NCBI GenBank assembly: GCA_002379425.1
Contig: DFTH01000014.1
Coordinates: forward strand, 62,547-126,546
Source of the DNA: Prevotella sp. UBA4217
GTDB lineage: Bacteria; Bacteroidota; Bacteroidia; Bacteroidales; Bacteroidaceae
Direction of reading: 5' to 3'
Length of the DNA stretch: 64,000 bases
Part shown: piece after piece, positions 53,607 through 63,601 of the stretch
Layout: each line of letters begins with the position of its first letter
How positions within the stretch are numbered: position 1 is the stretch's first letter
Made by a program: the position numbers and the translations under genes
Notes under the pieces: generated by a model
What the model was told of the DNA's origin: nothing
Database searches by the model: none
What the model saw: only the letters and a program-made list of their open reading frames with translations

Positions 53607-53614
53607 CAAAACTA
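53607..53614 (-). promoter_or_regulatory. -7 promoter box for the DUF4254-GT9-rubredoxin operon
   Basis: TAGTTTTG on the minus strand, 18 bases before the start at 53588. Confidence 0.6.
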
Positions 53615-53866
53615 CAGAAAGTTTTTCAAATAGCCAACTAATTACTCATATTTTCATCATTTTTTTCAATTTTGTTATTGGTAACGCACACAAAAATCCC
53701 TATTTTTTGCACAATTACACCATGTTTGTGCAGGATTGAGCAAGTTTTTCTTAAAAAAGTTTGCGTAAGTGAAAGAAAATGTGTTACTTTGCACCCGATT
53801 TCAGCGACATGCTGGAAATTTTTCAAGATAGCAAAGTCATTATTAACATTTTAAAGAATTTAAATT

Positions 53867-54103
53867 ATGTCAGAAATTGAAAGCAAAGTAAAGGCTATTA
53901 TCGTTGACAAACTCGGTGTAGATGAATCAGAAGTAAAGGCAGAGGCCAGTTTCACCAACGATCTTGGTGCAGATTCACTGGATACCGTTGAGTTGATCAT
54001 GGAATTTGAGAAGGAATTTGGTATCTCTATTCCTGATGACAAGGCTGAGAAGATCGGTACTGTGGGCGATGCTATTGCTTATATCGAGGAGAACGCAAAA
54101 TAA
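53867..54103 (+). CDS. acpP: Acyl carrier protein
   Basis: A 78-residue acidic carrier of fatty acid synthesis. The phosphopantetheine attachment serine is S37 in [14 protein letters not shown]. Length and charge are standard. A near-consensus box TACTTTG (one base short) lies at 53785-53791. A strong hairpin separates it from fabF. Confidence 0.97.
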   Translation: MSEIESKVKAIIVDKLGVDESEVKAEASFTNDLGADSLDTVELIMEFEKEFGISIPDDKAEKIGTVGDAIAYIEENAK

Positions 54104-54116
54104 ATAAAGTTCATAA

Positions 54117-54153
54117 CATAATGGTTGCTTCGTATCTTGAAGCAACCATTATG
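54117..54153 (+). terminator. Strong hairpin between acpP and fabF
   Basis: CATAATGGTTGCTTC and GAAGCAACCATTATG form a perfect 15-bp stem with a 7-base loop, followed by CTTTAATTTGATTTT. Likely a partial terminator that lets acpP be made in excess over fabF, or protects the acpP mRNA end. Confidence 0.75.
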
Positions 54154-54168
54154 CTTTAATTTGATTTT

Positions 54169-55431
54169 ATGGAATTAAAAAGAGTAGTTGTAACAGGTCT
54201 TGGCGCAGTGACGCCTGTGGGCAACACTCCTGAGGAGATGTGGAATAACCTGCTCAACGGAGTAAGTGGTGCCGCACCCATTACACTTTTTGATGCAACC
54301 CTGTTTAAGACACAGTTTGCATGCGAGGTGAAGAACCTCGATATCAATGCCTATTTAGATCGCAAGGAAGCCCGCAAGATGGATCGCTATACCCAGTTGG
54401 CCATGATTGCTGCCAAGCAGGCTGTTGAGGATAGCAAGATGGATCTTGATACTGAGGACAAGGATCGCATTGGTGTGGTCTTTGGCGTAGGTATTGGTGG
54501 AATTAAGACCTTCGAGGACGAGGTGACATACTATGGTCAGCATCAGGCCGATGGTCCTAAGTTTAATCCGTTCTTCATTCCGAAGATGATTGCCGACATC
54601 GCTGCTGGACAGATTTCCATCATGTATGGTTTCCATGGTCCCAACTATATCACGGCTTCTGCCTGTGCTTCTTCTTCAAATGCACTGGCTGATGCCTTCA
54701 ACCTGATTCGTCTGGGCAAGGCTAATGCTATTGTAGCCGGTGGTGCCGAGGCGGCTATCTGTGCTACTGGTGTAGGTGGCTTTAATGCTATGAAAGCCCT
54801 CTCTACTCGTAATGACGAGCCTGAGAAGGCCAGCCGTCCATTTAGTGCCAGCCGCGACGGATTCATCATGGGTGAAGGTGCTGGTTGCCTGATTCTTGAG
54901 GAAATGGAGCATGCCAAGGCTCGTGGTGCTAAGATCTATGCAGAGATGGTTGGTGCCGGTATGAGTGCAGACGCTTATCATATCACCGCTTCTCATCCTG
55001 AGGGCCTGGGTGCCAAACTCGTCATGCAGAACGCACTTGAGGACGCAGAACTGAAGCCAGAGGATATCGACTACATTAATGTGCATGGTACCTCTACTCA
55101 TGTCGGTGATATTTCTGAAGCCAAGGCTATCAAGGACGTATTTGGCGATGCAGCATACAAGTTGAACATCTCTTCCACGAAGTCTATGACGGGTCACCTG
55201 CTGGGTGCTGCCGGAGCCGTTGAGGCAATGGTGACTGTACTGGCAGTAAAGAACGACATCATTCCTCCTACCATCAACCATGAGGATGGTGACGAAGATC
55301 CAGAGATCGACTACCGTTTGAACTTCACCTTCAACAAGGCACAGAAGCGCGAGGTGCGCGCCGCGCTGAGCAATACGTTCGGCTTCGGTGGCCATAATGC
55401 CTGTGTCGTATTCAAGAAGTATGAAGGTTAA
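54169..55431 (+). CDS. fabF: 3-oxoacyl-[acyl-carrier-protein] synthase II
   Basis: A 420-residue condensing enzyme that elongates acyl-ACP with malonyl-ACP. The catalytic Cys is in TASACASSSNALADAF near residue 166; the histidines are in INVHGTSTHVGDISEA near 305 and SSTKSMTGHLLGAAGAVEA near 342. Full length. Its last 11 bases overlap the rnc start, so the two are coupled. Confidence 0.96.
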   Translation: MELKRVVVTGLGAVTPVGNTPEEMWNNLLNGVSGAAPITLFDATLFKTQFACEVKNLDINAYLDRKEARKMDRYTQLAMIAAKQAVEDSKMDLDTEDKDRIGVVFGVGIGGIKTFEDEVTYYGQHQADGPKFNPFFIPKMIADIAAGQISIMYGFHGPNYITASACASSSNALADAFNLIRLGKANAIVAGGAEAAICATGVGGFNAMKALSTRNDEPEKASRPFSASRDGFIMGEGAGCLILEEMEHAKARGAKIYAEMVGAGMSADAYHITASHPEGLGAKLVMQNALEDAELKPEDIDYINVHGTSTHVGDISEAKAIKDVFGDAAYKLNISSTKSMTGHLLGAAGAVEAMVTVLAVKNDIIPPTINHEDGDEDPEIDYRLNFTFNKAQKREVRAALSNTFGFGGHNACVVFKKYEG

Positions 55432-56452
55432 CGACATTATTGACAGAATAAGGCTCCCTTTCCGCAAGGAGAAGGAGCTTTTTTCTTCTCTTTACGCGAT
55501 ATTGGGATTTTATCCCCGCAACATCGAGTATTACAAGCAGGCGCTGATGCACAAGAGCATCCGTAAGCGCAACGACAAGGGCAAGCCCCTGAACAATGAG
55601 CGCTTGGAATTCCTCGGAGATGCCATACTCGATGCTGCGGTAGGCTATATCGTATATCGTCATTATGAAGGGAAGAGAGAAGGCTTCCTTACAAATACGC
55701 GATCAAAACTGGTATCACGCGACACATTAGGCAAACTTGCCAATGAGATGGGACTTGGCAACCTGCTCGTCTCCGCAGGGCATTCCACCTCTCACAACAG
55801 TTATGTAGAGGGTAATGCCTTCGAGGCACTCGTAGGTGCCATCTATCTCGACCGTGGCTATGATGCCTGTCTGGACTTTTTTGAGAAACAGATACTTGGT
55901 AAATATATCAACATCGACAAAGTGGCCTTCAAAGAGGTAAACTTCAAGTCGAAGTTGTTGGAATGGTCGCAGAAGAATCGCGTTCGCATGGAGTTCAAGA
56001 TGCTGAAACAGAAGACCGATGATAACGGGAATCCTGTTTTCAGTTTCCGTGTGACGCTTGAGGGTATCGAAGGGGAAAAAGGCACGGGTTATTCCAAAAA
56101 GGAAGCCCAGCAGCAGGCCTCGAAAGATACGCTACAGCGCCTGAAGCGCGAACCCCAGTTTGTTGAGGCTGTCTTTACTGCCAAGACAAATCGTACGAAA
56201 ATGGAAGAGGAACCTGCCATGGCCGTACCTGATACAGAGCAGAATCAAGACTTCATCATCGAGCATGAGCATCAGGATAGCGCAGAGCAGGCAGAACCTG
56301 TAGTTGTGAAGAATCATCCTGAGTCTCAGGATGATTTCCTGGCAAAGCGCAGCGACTTAGTCGATTATAATCTCTCTGATATCTCCCATAAGGAGAAATC
56401 CCGCGAGGATATTATTGCAGAAGCCGAGGCAGTCGCCTTTGCAGAATTATGA
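55421..56452 (+). CDS. rnc: Ribonuclease III with extended C-terminus
   Basis: A 343-residue double-strand-specific RNase (start MKVNDIIDRIRLPF inside the fabF end). The nuclease signature NERLEFLGDAILDAAVGYI is near residue 56 and the second acidic site near VEGNAFEALVGAIYLD at 128; the dsRNA-binding domain is about 175-245 (KSKLLEWSQKNRVRMEF, GTGYSKKEAQQQASKDTLQRL). Unlike the roughly 225-residue E. coli enzyme, it has about 95 further acidic, apparently disordered residues ending AEAEAVAFAEL. Confidence 0.94.
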   Translation: MKVNDIIDRIRLPFRKEKELFSSLYAILGFYPRNIEYYKQALMHKSIRKRNDKGKPLNNERLEFLGDAILDAAVGYIVYRHYEGKREGFLTNTRSKLVSRDTLGKLANEMGLGNLLVSAGHSTSHNSYVEGNAFEALVGAIYLDRGYDACLDFFEKQILGKYINIDKVAFKEVNFKSKLLEWSQKNRVRMEFKMLKQKTDDNGNPVFSFRVTLEGIEGEKGTGYSKKEAQQQASKDTLQRLKREPQFVEAVFTAKTNRTKMEEEPAMAVPDTEQNQDFIIEHEHQDSAEQAEPVVVKNHPESQDDFLAKRSDLVDYNLSDISHKEKSREDIIAEAEAVAFAEL

Positions 56453-56467
56453 TCACACTTGCTGATC

Positions 56468-57442
56468 ATGAAAAGACCGTTGTTACTATACATCATCATG
56501 GCACTGGCTCTTAGGGGTCAGTGCCAAGTGGTGATGCCACAGGTTCTGAAGGCGGGAGATACGATTGCTGTCGTTTCCCCGTCAAGTGCACCTGACAGTA
56601 TGACGGTAGCCAAAGGCTGCATGGCCCTTCGTGAGTGGGGATACGTTCCCATCGTTGCTCCCCATGCTCTTAAGGAGTATCATGGCTTTGCAGGGACAGC
56701 CGATGAACGGGCTGCTGACATGCTCTGGGCATTACAGGATTCCACGGTCAAGGCCGTCATATCCTCCCGTGGCGGCGATGGTGCCGTGCAAGTGCTGCAG
56801 CGTATTCCCCTGCAGGAATTTGCAAACCATCCCAAGTGGGTCATCGGGTTCAGTGATGTGACGGCACTTCATAGTGCTGAGGTCGCAGCAGGGGTGATGA
56901 GTATTCACGGATCAATGTGCGACGGTATCGCTGCCAGAGGGGAGCGCGACTCCGTAAACGCCATCATGCAGCGCATCCTCCAAGGACAGTTGCCTGTCTA
57001 TCAGGTTCCTGCCCATCCGCTCAACCAACAGGGAGAGGCCTCAGGTATATTGGTTGGTGGAAACCTATCCGTCTTTTGCGGTCTGGCTGGCTCCGACTAT
57101 GATTTCCTGAATCGGGTAGATGATGGACTGATCCTTTTTATGGAAGACACGAACGAGTCGATGTCAAAGGTGGATCGTATGCTCCACTTGCTGGAGATTC
57201 GTGGCATCCTTCCCAAGTTAAAAGGGATGATCGTAGGGCATTTCTCAAAATACAAATCCCCGGAGAATGGCTTTGCCGATATGTACGAGATGCTTCATGA
57301 GTATCTGCAGCACTACCATATCCCGGTGTGCTATGATTTCCCAGTAGGGCATCACAGCCGATATAACTTCCCCATGGTGGAAGGGTGCAGAGTGCATCTG
57401 AGTGTGGGACAGAGTGCGACGCGCATAGAGTTTGTGAAGTAG
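56468..57442 (+). CDS. LD-carboxypeptidase (peptidase family S66), exported
   Basis: A 324-residue protein with an N-terminal signal peptide (MKRPLLLYIIMALALRGQCQ). Family S66 motifs: AVVSPSSAPD near residue 38, SRGGDGAVQVL near 97, catalytic Ser in WVIGFSDVTALHS near 122, and the later Glu and His in LFMEDTNESMSKVDRML and MIVGHFS. It trims the terminal D-Ala from murein tetrapeptides during peptidoglycan recycling or remodelling. E. coli LdcA is cytoplasmic, whereas this one appears exported. Starts 15 bases after rnc. Confidence 0.9.
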   Translation: MKRPLLLYIIMALALRGQCQVVMPQVLKAGDTIAVVSPSSAPDSMTVAKGCMALREWGYVPIVAPHALKEYHGFAGTADERAADMLWALQDSTVKAVISSRGGDGAVQVLQRIPLQEFANHPKWVIGFSDVTALHSAEVAAGVMSIHGSMCDGIAARGERDSVNAIMQRILQGQLPVYQVPAHPLNQQGEASGILVGGNLSVFCGLAGSDYDFLNRVDDGLILFMEDTNESMSKVDRMLHLLEIRGILPKLKGMIVGHFSKYKSPENGFADMYEMLHEYLQHYHIPVCYDFPVGHHSRYNFPMVEGCRVHLSVGQSATRIEFVK

Positions 57443-57443
57443 G

Positions 57444-58664
57444 ATGATCAACGAGGCTACACGCGATTTTATCCGTCGGCATCAGGATGCGGATGTCCGC
57501 CAGTTGGCCCTTCAGACAGGAAAGGAGTCTGGGGTGGATATTTCTTTTGCCCTGGAACAGATAGCGGGCAGGCAGAAGGCACGTACCAAGATTCCATCAT
57601 GGGCGGCCGTGGACGATATCCTCTATCCTTCCCGTCTCTCTATGGAACAGTGTTCGAGCGAGGCAACAGCGAGATACAAGGCTGAGATCTGTGGGCGAGG
57701 GCGCCTTTTCGTCGATCTGACGGCAGGGTTTGGCGTCGATGCGGCCTTTATCTCTGAACAGTTCTCCAAGGCCGTCTGTGTGGAACAGCAGGAACGGCTT
57801 TCCGCTATCTCCTCAGCGAATTTCCAGAGACTGGGACTGACGCACGTTCAGACTGTCTGTGGTGATGGTGTGGCATTCCTCCATTCGATGGAACATGCTG
57901 ACCTTTTGTTTATCGACCCTGCTCGGAGGGATGCCCATGGTAGCCGTACCTACGGTATCGCAGACTGTACGCCAAACGTGCTGGAAATCATCGGTGAGAT
58001 GCTGGTGAAGGCAGACAGGGTACTGCTCAAACTCTCTCCCATGCTCGACTGGCGCAAGGCCGTCGATGACCTGAGGAGTGACGTCACGAGCGTGCATATT
58101 GTTTCTGTGGATAATGAGTGCAAGGAACTACTCATTGAACTGGGAGGTGAAGACCTGGAAACGAACGTTGATGGACCTCGGGTGGTCTGTGTGAATCTCC
58201 ATCCCGACGGCAGCCAGGAGCGCATGGAGTTTAATGCCCTTCATCCTTCATCCTCCGCTCCTCACCCTCCACTGTCCACCGCCCATTCCTCACTTTCCGA
58301 CTTTCATTTCCTTTACGAGCCCAATGCCTCTATCATGAAGGCCGGTTGTTTCGACTCGGTGGCCAGGGAGTATGACTGTTGCCAGTTGGAGAAGAACAGC
58401 CATCTCTTTGTCTCAGAAGCAGAAATCCCTGATTTCCCTGGACGCCGTTTCATCATCGGTCAGGTCACCTCCATGAATAGGCATGAGTTGAAGGAGGCCC
58501 TGGCAGGAGTCAGTCGTGCAAACATTGCCGTGCGCAACTTTCCCATGACCGTGGCAGAACTCCGGAAACGGTTGAAGTTGAAGGATGGAGGTGATGTATA
58601 TATCTTTGCCACAATGGTGGAAAACCACGGGTATCGCCTGTTTGTTTGCCGTAAAATTTCTTAA
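57444..58664 (+). CDS. SAM-dependent methyltransferase with THUMP-like domain
   Basis: A 406-residue class I methyltransferase. The helical N-domain (residues 1-85) precedes the SAM site FVDLTAGFGVDAAFISEQ near 89 and LFIDPARRDAHGSRTYGI near 153. The C-terminal part (from about 300) with NASIMKAGCFDSVAREYDC and ISRANIAVRNFPMTVAELRK-like segments matches the THUMP-like family in Bacteroidota. A likely RNA target is inferred from the THUMP name; no substrate is known. A low-complexity Ser/Pro/His stretch near 268-290 (HPSSSAPHPPLSTAHSSLSD) looks like an expanded linker. Starts 1 base after the carboxypeptidase stop. Confidence 0.87.
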   Translation: MINEATRDFIRRHQDADVRQLALQTGKESGVDISFALEQIAGRQKARTKIPSWAAVDDILYPSRLSMEQCSSEATARYKAEICGRGRLFVDLTAGFGVDAAFISEQFSKAVCVEQQERLSAISSANFQRLGLTHVQTVCGDGVAFLHSMEHADLLFIDPARRDAHGSRTYGIADCTPNVLEIIGEMLVKADRVLLKLSPMLDWRKAVDDLRSDVTSVHIVSVDNECKELLIELGGEDLETNVDGPRVVCVNLHPDGSQERMEFNALHPSSSAPHPPLSTAHSSLSDFHFLYEPNASIMKAGCFDSVAREYDCCQLEKNSHLFVSEAEIPDFPGRRFIIGQVTSMNRHELKEALAGVSRANIAVRNFPMTVAELRKRLKLKDGGDVYIFATMVENHGYRLFVCRKIS

Positions 58665-58691
58665 TAATTTTGTGGTTTGCCTCTTTTTCCT

Positions 58692-58699
58692 TAACTTTG
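58692..58699 (+). promoter_or_regulatory. -7 promoter box for the parE operon
   Basis: TAACTTTG, 25 bases before the ATG at 58725. Confidence 0.6.
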
Positions 58700-58724
58700 C
58701 AACGATTTATTAGTGATATCATAT

Positions 58725-59876
58725 ATGGCAGTTGAAATCAGGCGAGTTACAGACAGAAAAGGTCTTGATGCTTTCATAGATTTTCATTATGACTTGTATG
58801 AGGGGAATCCTTATGATGCCCCCAATCTATATAGTGATGAGATAAATACCCTGAGCAAAGACAAGAATCCTGCCTTCGAGTTTTGCGAGGCAGAGTATTT
58901 TCTGGCCTATAAGGACGACCGTCTCGTTGGGCGTGTGGCAGCCATCGTGAACCATCGTTATAACGACCAGTGGCAGCGCCCTGCCGTGCGCTTCGGGTGG
59001 CTTGATCTGATTGATGATGCGGAAGTATTGCGGGCCTTGCTCGCTGCCGTGGAGGACTATGGCCGTCAGAAAGGCATGAAGGAGGTCATCGGGCCCCTTG
59101 GCTTTACGGACATGGATCCTGAAGGTATGCTCATCAGTGGCTTTGAAGAACTGGGCACGATGGCCACCATCTATAACTACGACTACTACCCCAGGCTGAT
59201 GGAGCAGATGGAGGGTTACGAGAAGGACAACGACTATGTCGAATATAAGGTCTTCGTACCTAAGGAGGGGATGCCTGAGAAACTCAGGAAGATAGCCGAG
59301 ATGGTGGAGAAGCGCTACAACCTTCACTGTCCCCAGTTGAAGCGCAGTCAGGTGTTTGGGCCTGAGCAGTATGGACAAAAGGTGCTCGAAGTGGTCAATA
59401 AGACCTTCGGCAACCTGTATGGCTACTCTCAGATGACGCAGCGCCAGATCGACTCATACGTGCATGAGTATTTCAAGTTCTTCTCCATGGACATGATCTG
59501 CGTGATTGAAGACTGGAACACCCCCAACCATGACGTGGTCGGGGTGGGCATTACCATACCGTCGCTGACGAAGGCCCTGCAGAAGTGTCGCAAAGGGCGG
59601 TTGCTGCCCTTTGGGTGGTGGCATATCATCCGCGCCCTGAAGTTCCACAAGACGGATATCGTCGATATGCTCCTCATCGGCGTGCTGCCCGAGTACCGCT
59701 CCAAGGGAGCCAACTCCCTGCTATTCTACCATCTGATACCAATCTATCAGAAGTATGGCTTCAAATGGGGCGAGAGCCATGTACACATGGAGACCAATGT
59801 CAACGTGCAGCACCAGTGGCAACTTTTTGACAACGAACAACATAAACGTAGAAGATGCTATAAAAAGAACCTATGA
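58725..59876 (+). CDS. GNAT-like protein
   Basis: A 383-residue protein starting [20 protein letters not shown]. It has two GNAT-like halves: an N-terminal one with [20 protein letters not shown] near residue 49 and [20 protein letters not shown] near 87, and a C-terminal one ending in [20 protein letters not shown], an acetyl-CoA-binding-like loop. The family is widespread in Bacteroidota and annotated only as N-acetyltransferase-like; no substrate is known. Its stop overlaps the parE start by 4 bases. Confidence 0.8.
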   Translation: MAVEIRRVTDRKGLDAFIDFHYDLYEGNPYDAPNLYSDEINTLSKDKNPAFEFCEAEYFLAYKDDRLVGRVAAIVNHRYNDQWQRPAVRFGWLDLIDDAEVLRALLAAVEDYGRQKGMKEVIGPLGFTDMDPEGMLISGFEELGTMATIYNYDYYPRLMEQMEGYEKDNDYVEYKVFVPKEGMPEKLRKIAEMVEKRYNLHCPQLKRSQVFGPEQYGQKVLEVVNKTFGNLYGYSQMTQRQIDSYVHEYFKFFSMDMICVIEDWNTPNHDVVGVGITIPSLTKALQKCRKGRLLPFGWWHIIRALKFHKTDIVDMLLIGVLPEYRSKGANSLLFYHLIPIYQKYGFKWGESHVHMETNVNVQHQWQLFDNEQHKRRRCYKKNL

Positions 59877-61831
59877 CAGAAGATAATAACATCATCGGAC
59901 AACCTAATGACCAAGTACAGTACGACGAAGAGAATATCCGTCACCTGTCAGACATGGAGCACGTGCGGACCCGTCCAGGCATGTATATCGGGCGCCTTGG
60001 CGACGGTTCCCTGCCAGAAGATGGTATCTACGTGCTTCTGAAGGAAGTCATTGATAACTCCATCGACGAGTTTAAGATGCATGCGGGCGACCGCCTCGAG
60101 GTAACTATCGAGGACAACCTGCGCGTCTCTGTGCGTGACTATGGCCGCGGCATCCCGCAGGGGAAGATGATCGAGGCCGTCTCCGTACTCAACACGGGTG
60201 GCAAGTACGACTCCAAGGCCTTCAAGAAGTCCGTTGGCCTGAACGGTGTCGGTGTGAAGGCCGTCAATGCCCTGAGCGCTCACTTTGAGGTGCGCAGTTA
60301 CCGCGACGGGAAAGTGCGCAAGGCCACCTTCGAGCGAGGTGAGATGACCAGCGACGTCACGGAGGACACGCAGGATGAGAACGGCACGTATATCTACTTT
60401 GAACCCGATGCCGACGACAAACTCTTCAAGGGCTACCGTTTCCATGACGATATCGTGGAGAACATGCTCCGCAACTATACTTATCTGAATACCGGCCTGG
60501 CCATCATGTATAACGGCCGCCGTATCCTCTCCCGCCACGGACTGGAGGATCTCCTCAAGGACCGCATGACCAACGAGGCTCTCTATCCCATCATCCATCT
60601 CCAGGGCGAGGATATCGAGATCGCCTTTACCCATGCCAACCAGTATGGCGAGGAATACTATTCCTTCGTCAACGGACAGCATACCACCCAGGGCGGTACC
60701 CATCAGAGTGCCTTCAAGGAGCACATTGCCCGTACCATCCGCGACTTCTTCGGGAAATATGAGTATGGCGACATCCGCACGGGTATCGTAGCGGCCATTG
60801 CCATCAACGTCGAGGAACCTGTCTTCGAGAGCCAGACAAAGATCAAACTCGGCTCCACGCTGATGGCTCCTGACGGCGACACCATCAATAAGTACGTGGG
60901 CGACTTCATCAAGCAGCAGGTCGATAACTACCTGCATATCCACGGCGACGTGGCTGAGGCCATAGAGAACAAGGTGAAGGAGAGCGAGCGCGAGCGCAAG
61001 GCCATGGCGGGTGTCACCAAACTGGCGCGTGAGCGCGCCAAGAAGGCCAACCTCCACAACCGCAAACTCCGCGACTGCCGCATCCACTTCAGTGATGCCA
61101 AGAACGACCGTAAGGAGGAGTCCTGTATCTTCATCACTGAGGGTGACTCTGCCAGTGGAAGTATTACGAAGAGCCGCGACGTGAACACGCAGGCCGTCTT
61201 CTCCCTGCGCGGAAAGCCCCTCAACTCGTTCGGACTGACCAAGAAGGTGGTCTATGAGAATGAGGAGTTCAACCTCCTGCAAGCGGCCCTCGACATCGAG
61301 GAAGGCCTCGACACCCTCAGGTATAATAAGGTCATCGTGGCCACGGATGCCGATGTCGATGGCATGCACATACGCCTGCTCATTATTACCTTCTTCCTGC
61401 AGTTCTTCCCGGAACTGATCAAGAAAGGGCATGTCTATGTGCTGCAGACACCACTGTTCCGTGTGCGCAACCGTCGTACGAAGATCAAGAACAAGAAGGT
61501 GATTGCCGAGGCTGATGCGAAGTCGGACAAGAAAGGTGATTTCATCACGCGCTATTGCTATAGTGAGGAGGAACGACTCACGGCAATCGGCGAACTGGGT
61601 CCTGATCCGGAGATTACCCGCTTTAAGGGTCTTGGTGAGATCTCCCCCGACGAGTTTGCTGGATTCATAGGTCCTGATATCCGTCTGGAGCAGGTTACTC
61701 TCCATAAGAACGACCAGGTGCAGAAACTCCTGGAATATTACATGGGCAAGAACACTATGGAGCGCCAGAACTTCATCATTGATAACCTTGTGGTCGAGGA
61801 AGACCGCCCTGAAGAAGATGTATATGAATAG
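59873..61831 (+). CDS. parE: DNA topoisomerase IV subunit B
   Basis: A 652-residue type IIA topoisomerase ATPase subunit. GHKL ATPase motifs: [11 protein letters not shown] near residue 59, [11 protein letters not shown] near 86 and the ATP lid [14 protein letters not shown] near 123. The TOPRIM part has [14 protein letters not shown] near 422 and [10 protein letters not shown] near 498. Lack of the long gyrase insert and the [16 protein letters not shown] segment favour ParE over GyrB. It decatenates daughter chromosomes with ParC, which is not in the window. Very long open frames on the opposite strand are shadows. Confidence 0.9.
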   Translation: MTEDNNIIGQPNDQVQYDEENIRHLSDMEHVRTRPGMYIGRLGDGSLPEDGIYVLLKEVIDNSIDEFKMHAGDRLEVTIEDNLRVSVRDYGRGIPQGKMIEAVSVLNTGGKYDSKAFKKSVGLNGVGVKAVNALSAHFEVRSYRDGKVRKATFERGEMTSDVTEDTQDENGTYIYFEPDADDKLFKGYRFHDDIVENMLRNYTYLNTGLAIMYNGRRILSRHGLEDLLKDRMTNEALYPIIHLQGEDIEIAFTHANQYGEEYYSFVNGQHTTQGGTHQSAFKEHIARTIRDFFGKYEYGDIRTGIVAAIAINVEEPVFESQTKIKLGSTLMAPDGDTINKYVGDFIKQQVDNYLHIHGDVAEAIENKVKESERERKAMAGVTKLARERAKKANLHNRKLRDCRIHFSDAKNDRKEESCIFITEGDSASGSITKSRDVNTQAVFSLRGKPLNSFGLTKKVVYENEEFNLLQAALDIEEGLDTLRYNKVIVATDADVDGMHIRLLIITFFLQFFPELIKKGHVYVLQTPLFRVRNRRTKIKNKKVIAEADAKSDKKGDFITRYCYSEEERLTAIGELGPDPEITRFKGLGEISPDEFAGFIGPDIRLEQVTLHKNDQVQKLLEYYMGKNTMERQNFIIDNLVVEEDRPEEDVYE

Positions 61832-63398
61832 GATTTTTTTGCTTGTCTCTCTGTGCCTCTGTGTTCAGAATATATCTGCCCAGTACCGCCTCAACGGTGG
61901 TGACGAGTCTCCATTGCGCAAACTCCAGTTTGCCGAAATGGCCATCACCAACCTCTATGTGGATAGTGTCGATGAGAAGAAACTTGCCGAGGATGCCATC
62001 CGGGGAATGCTCGACAAACTTGATCCTCACTCCAGTTATATGACACCCAAGGAGGTGAAGGAGAGCAACGAGCCCCTCAACGGCAATTTTGAGGGCATCG
62101 GCGTGCAGTTCAATATGATCGAGGACACGCTGCTCGTCATCCAGCCAGTCACCAACGGTCCTTCTGAGAAGGCTGGCATCATCGCCGGCGACCGTATCGT
62201 ATCCGTCAACGACACGGCCATTGCTGGTGTCAAGATGTCGAAGGAGGAGATCATGAAGCGCCTGCGTGGTCCGAAGGGTACGAAGGTGCACCTCGGCATC
62301 GTGCGGCAGGGCATCAAGGACCTGCTGAAGTTCACCATCACCCGTGCGAAGATTCCCGTAAAGTCTATCGACGCCACCTATATGATCCGCCCGGGCATCG
62401 GCTATATCCGCATCGGCAACTTCGGGGCCAACACCCATCAGGAGTTTCTTGAGAGTATGGAAAAGTTGCACAGCCAGGGTATGGAGCACCTGATCCTCGA
62501 CCTGCAGGAGAACGGCGGAGGCTATCTGAAGGCTGCGGTGGATATCGCCAATGAGTTTCTTGGGAAAGGCGACCTCATCGTCTATACGGAGGGTAGGAGA
62601 GTGCCCCGCACGGAATATACGGCCGACGGTGATGGCATCTTCACCAAAGGCAAGGTCGTCGTACTGGTGGATGGCTATACGGCTTCTGCCGCAGAAATCG
62701 TCACTGGCGCCATTCAGGATCACGACCGTGGTATTGTCGTGGGGCGGCGCACCTTCGGCAAAGGACTTGTGCAGCGACCTATCGACCTGCCCGACGGCTC
62801 GATGATACGCCTTACCATCGCCCATTACTACACACCCTCTGGCCGCTGCATCCAGAAGCCTTATAAGAAGGGTGACAATAAGGATTACGCCATGGATATG
62901 CTGAACCGCCTGAAGAGTGGTGAACTGACGAATGCCGACAGTGTCCACTTTGCCGATTCCCTGAAATATGAGACGCTCCGTGAGCATCGTACGGTCTATG
63001 GCGGCGGGGGCATCATGCCTGATGAGTTCGTACCCCTCGACACAACGATCTACACCAAGTACCATCGCGAGTTGGCCGCCAAGAGCATCATTATCCAGCA
63101 AAACCTGCGCTATGTCGATAACCATCGCAGGGAGTTGCAGGACCGTTGGACTGACTTCGCTGACTTCAAGGCTAACTACGAGGTGCCGCAGCATCTCGTC
63201 GATACCATCGTGGCCGAGGGTGAGAAGCAGGGAGTCAAGCCGCGTGATGATGCTGAGAAAGAGAAGACCATCCCTTACCTCAGGGTGCAACTCAAGGCGC
63301 TCATCGCCCGCGACCTCTGGGACATGAGCGAGTATTTCTCCGTGTTCAACGAGAGCAGTGCGATGGTAAAGAAGGGCCTGGAGGCTATCAACCAATAA
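61824..63398 (+). CDS. S41-family C-terminal processing protease
   Basis: A 524-residue exported serine protease (start [20 protein letters not shown] overlapping the parE stop by 8 bases; an ATG at 61818 is also possible). Architecture: signal peptide, helical segment, PDZ domain about 85-170 ([34 protein letters not shown]), and S41 core with nucleophile S288 in [14 protein letters not shown] and base K313 in [10 protein letters not shown]. The catalytic pair is intact. It trims or degrades exported proteins. Bacteroidota encode several such proteases, so the precise substrate is open. Confidence 0.92.
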   Translation: MNRIFLLVSLCLCVQNISAQYRLNGGDESPLRKLQFAEMAITNLYVDSVDEKKLAEDAIRGMLDKLDPHSSYMTPKEVKESNEPLNGNFEGIGVQFNMIEDTLLVIQPVTNGPSEKAGIIAGDRIVSVNDTAIAGVKMSKEEIMKRLRGPKGTKVHLGIVRQGIKDLLKFTITRAKIPVKSIDATYMIRPGIGYIRIGNFGANTHQEFLESMEKLHSQGMEHLILDLQENGGGYLKAAVDIANEFLGKGDLIVYTEGRRVPRTEYTADGDGIFTKGKVVVLVDGYTASAAEIVTGAIQDHDRGIVVGRRTFGKGLVQRPIDLPDGSMIRLTIAHYYTPSGRCIQKPYKKGDNKDYAMDMLNRLKSGELTNADSVHFADSLKYETLREHRTVYGGGGIMPDEFVPLDTTIYTKYHRELAAKSIIIQQNLRYVDNHRRELQDRWTDFADFKANYEVPQHLVDTIVAEGEKQGVKPRDDAEKEKTIPYLRVQLKALIARDLWDMSEYFSVFNESSAMVKKGLEAINQ

Positions 63399-63403
63399 GA
63401 CAC

Positions 63404-63556
63404 CTACACACCTCTCACGGTGCCAAACTCGTCGTACGATACAAAGGGCATAAACACTTCTTCATAATTATTATCCCGTACCCAGTCACTCGTCCCCGCG
63501 ACTGTCATGCAAAAAGATTTTCCAGGAATTATTTGGTAGTTTCGGGATTTCTTCAT
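63404..63556 (-). CDS. Possible small protein (50 residues)
   Basis: Starts MKKSRNYQIIPGKSFCMTVA and continues GTSDWVRDNNYEEVFMPF. The composition looks protein-like and it occupies most of the 203-base gap after the S41 protease, but no family or promoter was recognised. It may be a remnant. Confidence 0.3.
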   Translation of the reverse strand: MKKSRNYQIIPGKSFCMTVAGTSDWVRDNNYEEVFMPFVSYDEFGTVRGV

Positions 63557-63563
63557 ATTTTTG
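63556..63563 (+). promoter_or_regulatory. -7 promoter box for the ORF6N gene
   Basis: TATTTTTG, 38 bases before the ATG at 63602. Confidence 0.55.
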
Positions 63564-63601
63564 CAGGCAAATAACATTATTAACATTAAATCATATTTAC
63601 T

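Noticed and set aside
59948..61705. 585-codon open frame antisense to parE
   Set aside because: Shadow of parE; no recognisable domain, and parE is complete with all motifs.
61776..63395. 539-codon open frame antisense to the S41 protease
   Set aside because: Shadow; the sense strand carries the signal peptide, PDZ and catalytic residues.
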